From positions 1 through 15,217 of the forward strand of contig JAFADP010000168.1 in assembly GCA_023424785.1 (NCBI GenBank): DNA of 15,217 nucleotides, read 5' to 3'. Each line of letters starts with the position of its first letter. Position 1 is the stretch's first letter. Shown one piece after another: positions 15,101 through 15,217 of the stretch. A model generated the notes under the pieces. The model ran no database searches. It had not been told where the DNA came from and was given only the letters and a program-made list of their open reading frames with translations. The translations under genes were made by a program, and so were the position numbers. The DNA is from Bacillota bacterium. Its GTDB lineage: Bacteria > Bacillota > Clostridia > Clostridiales > Clostridiaceae.

Positions 15101-15217
15101 ATTGCAGCAGGTGGAGATTCATATGAAATGTTTAAAGACTATCCTACATTAAATGAATACTCTTCACTAGATGAAGCATTAATAAACTATATAAGTACAA
15201 TAGATAAAGAAACAATA
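12197..15217 (+). CDS. Secreted choice-of-anchor-I propeller fused to UshA-like 5'-nucleotidase, 3' truncated
   Basis: 1007 codons are visible with no stop; the gene runs past the right edge. A Sec signal (KRKTLKKR head, hydrophobic core, VNA at about 29-31) precedes a propeller-like domain (about 50-540). That domain bears the choice-of-anchor-I repeats LTANEGEPR (182-190), TANEGDASEWG (325-335), GPEPEEVKIG (448-457) and GPEGID (506-511). From 553 comes a metallophosphatase domain with HTNDVH (555-560), DAGDT (583-587), GNHD (617-620), H719 and GHSH (746-749), the di-metal set of 5'-nucleotidases. The C-terminal nucleoside-binding domain has NGGGIR (868-873), PFGN (891-894), GGFTHFAG (919-926) and NDFIAAGGDSY (966-976). 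It should release nucleoside and phosphate from extracellular nucleotides. GGGGGT lies eight bases before the ATG. Any wall anchor would lie beyond the window. Confidence 0.93.
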   Translation, partial: MKRKTLKKRILASIASLSLCTSLLNFNVVNAVEQSNESAFNNKVAIEKIAGFFTGTQNKDGGAAEIVKYNKDNNKFYVINGVESKIHVVSLDGIGEDYTDLNSEKEISVKELVENTDFKYGDITSISISNERKEIAIAVQEEDYTKNGKIVILNYDGELKEIYNCGIQPDMITYSSDSKYLLTANEGEPREGYNAVDPEGSVTLVNLETKESKNIGFEGVTLEGEVLLRNNGLNSPVVDLEPEYITISDDNKKAYISLQENNAIAVLDIEQGVITKVKGLGFKDHSLEENSMDVVKDGEIKLETLPIKGVYMPDSIQYYNGYIITANEGDASEWGDYSNIGKLKDIKSSLVLNADDFGGYENQEELDEKINEIQNTTTYDKLEVLTEVGNDAIYTLGGRGFSIWDAETLELVYDSGNDFETITGETYPDYFNASNSKIEKDDRSTKKGPEPEEVKIGQVGDKTYAFIGLERIGGIMTYDITDPSNISFVNYTNSRDFSDKIAGDCGPEGIDFISAENSSTGYPMLVVANEVSGTVAVYEIYDGYVTSDKEITVFHTNDVHSRIDNYSKLKAYIDNYDNKLLLDAGDTLHGLSFATLEKGSSIVKVMNEIGYDAISPGNHDFNYGYLRLKELGDEANFNILAANVTKEGNAEFEQTMIKEVNGVKVGVFGLSTPETSYKTNPANVEGLDFGSKESIIEISQEMVDKLEEEGAEIIIGLMHMGIDTSSEVKSTDIGENVEGIDLIIDGHSHSTLDKYEEFNNTHETKIASTGEYLNNFGEVTISIDEEGNKDIELKSVNMSELTETDENVDNLINTIKAEQDIILSEEVGETPIKLEGAREQVRWGHTNLGRLITSAMINETGADIAITNGGGIRASIEEGKITKGDVITVLPFGNYIVTKDMKGSDIIKALEHGLVEGTGGFTHFAGMEVYGEKYTDESGNIRWKINNVVVNGELIDENKTYTVATNDFIAAGGDSYEMFKDYPTLNEYSSLDEALINYISTIDKETI

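Overview
The window is very AT-rich. It has tight gene spacing, strong GGAGG-type ribosome binding sites, U-rich intrinsic terminators, a MacA/MacB-type (YknXYZ-like) efflux operon, a TrhP-type U32 protein and a spore-coat-like laccase. Together these point to a low-GC Firmicute, most likely Clostridium sensu stricto. This is inferred from protein character and base composition, not from any search.

Layout. Bases 1-2636 (+) carry a three-gene efflux operon with overlapping genes: a membrane-fusion/adaptor protein cut by the left edge, an ABC ATPase and a MacB/FtsX permease. A bidirectional terminator separates it from a convergent GreA-family elongation factor (2674-3138, -). Next come a seven-bladed beta-propeller protein of unknown function (3287-4789, -) and a TrhP/YegQ-type U32 Fe-S protein (4916-6148, -). 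Divergent from the latter is a complete CotA-like multicopper oxidase (6309-7958, +), then a small double zinc-ribbon protein (8131-8499, +).

Bases 8540-11613 (-) form one regulated unit. A consensus sigma-A promoter leads into a cobalamin riboswitch with its own intrinsic terminator, followed by btuF (lipoprotein receptor), btuC (permease) and btuD (ATPase), so this is a vitamin B12/corrinoid importer under corrinoid control. The btuD reading frame has no ATG, GTG or TTG start upstream of its Walker A motif. It appears to start at an ATT codon behind a perfect 7-base Shine-Dalgarno match that overlaps the btuC stop. The first bases of the predicted transcript are an exact 11-base complement of the upper terminator arm, which suggests a long-range antiterminator.

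Divergent from the btu operon is a small DUF5661-like protein (11688-12002, +). Last is a large secreted protein (12197 to beyond the right edge) that joins a choice-of-anchor-I-type N-terminal propeller to a UshA-like 5'-nucleotidase. Four Pho-box-like hexamers at exact 11-base spacing precede it. I saw no tRNA, rRNA, insertion sequence or CRISPR array. Nothing here clearly qualifies as a wholly new system. The strongest leads are the riboswitch wiring, the ATT start, the laccase in a probable anaerobe and the orphan propeller protein.
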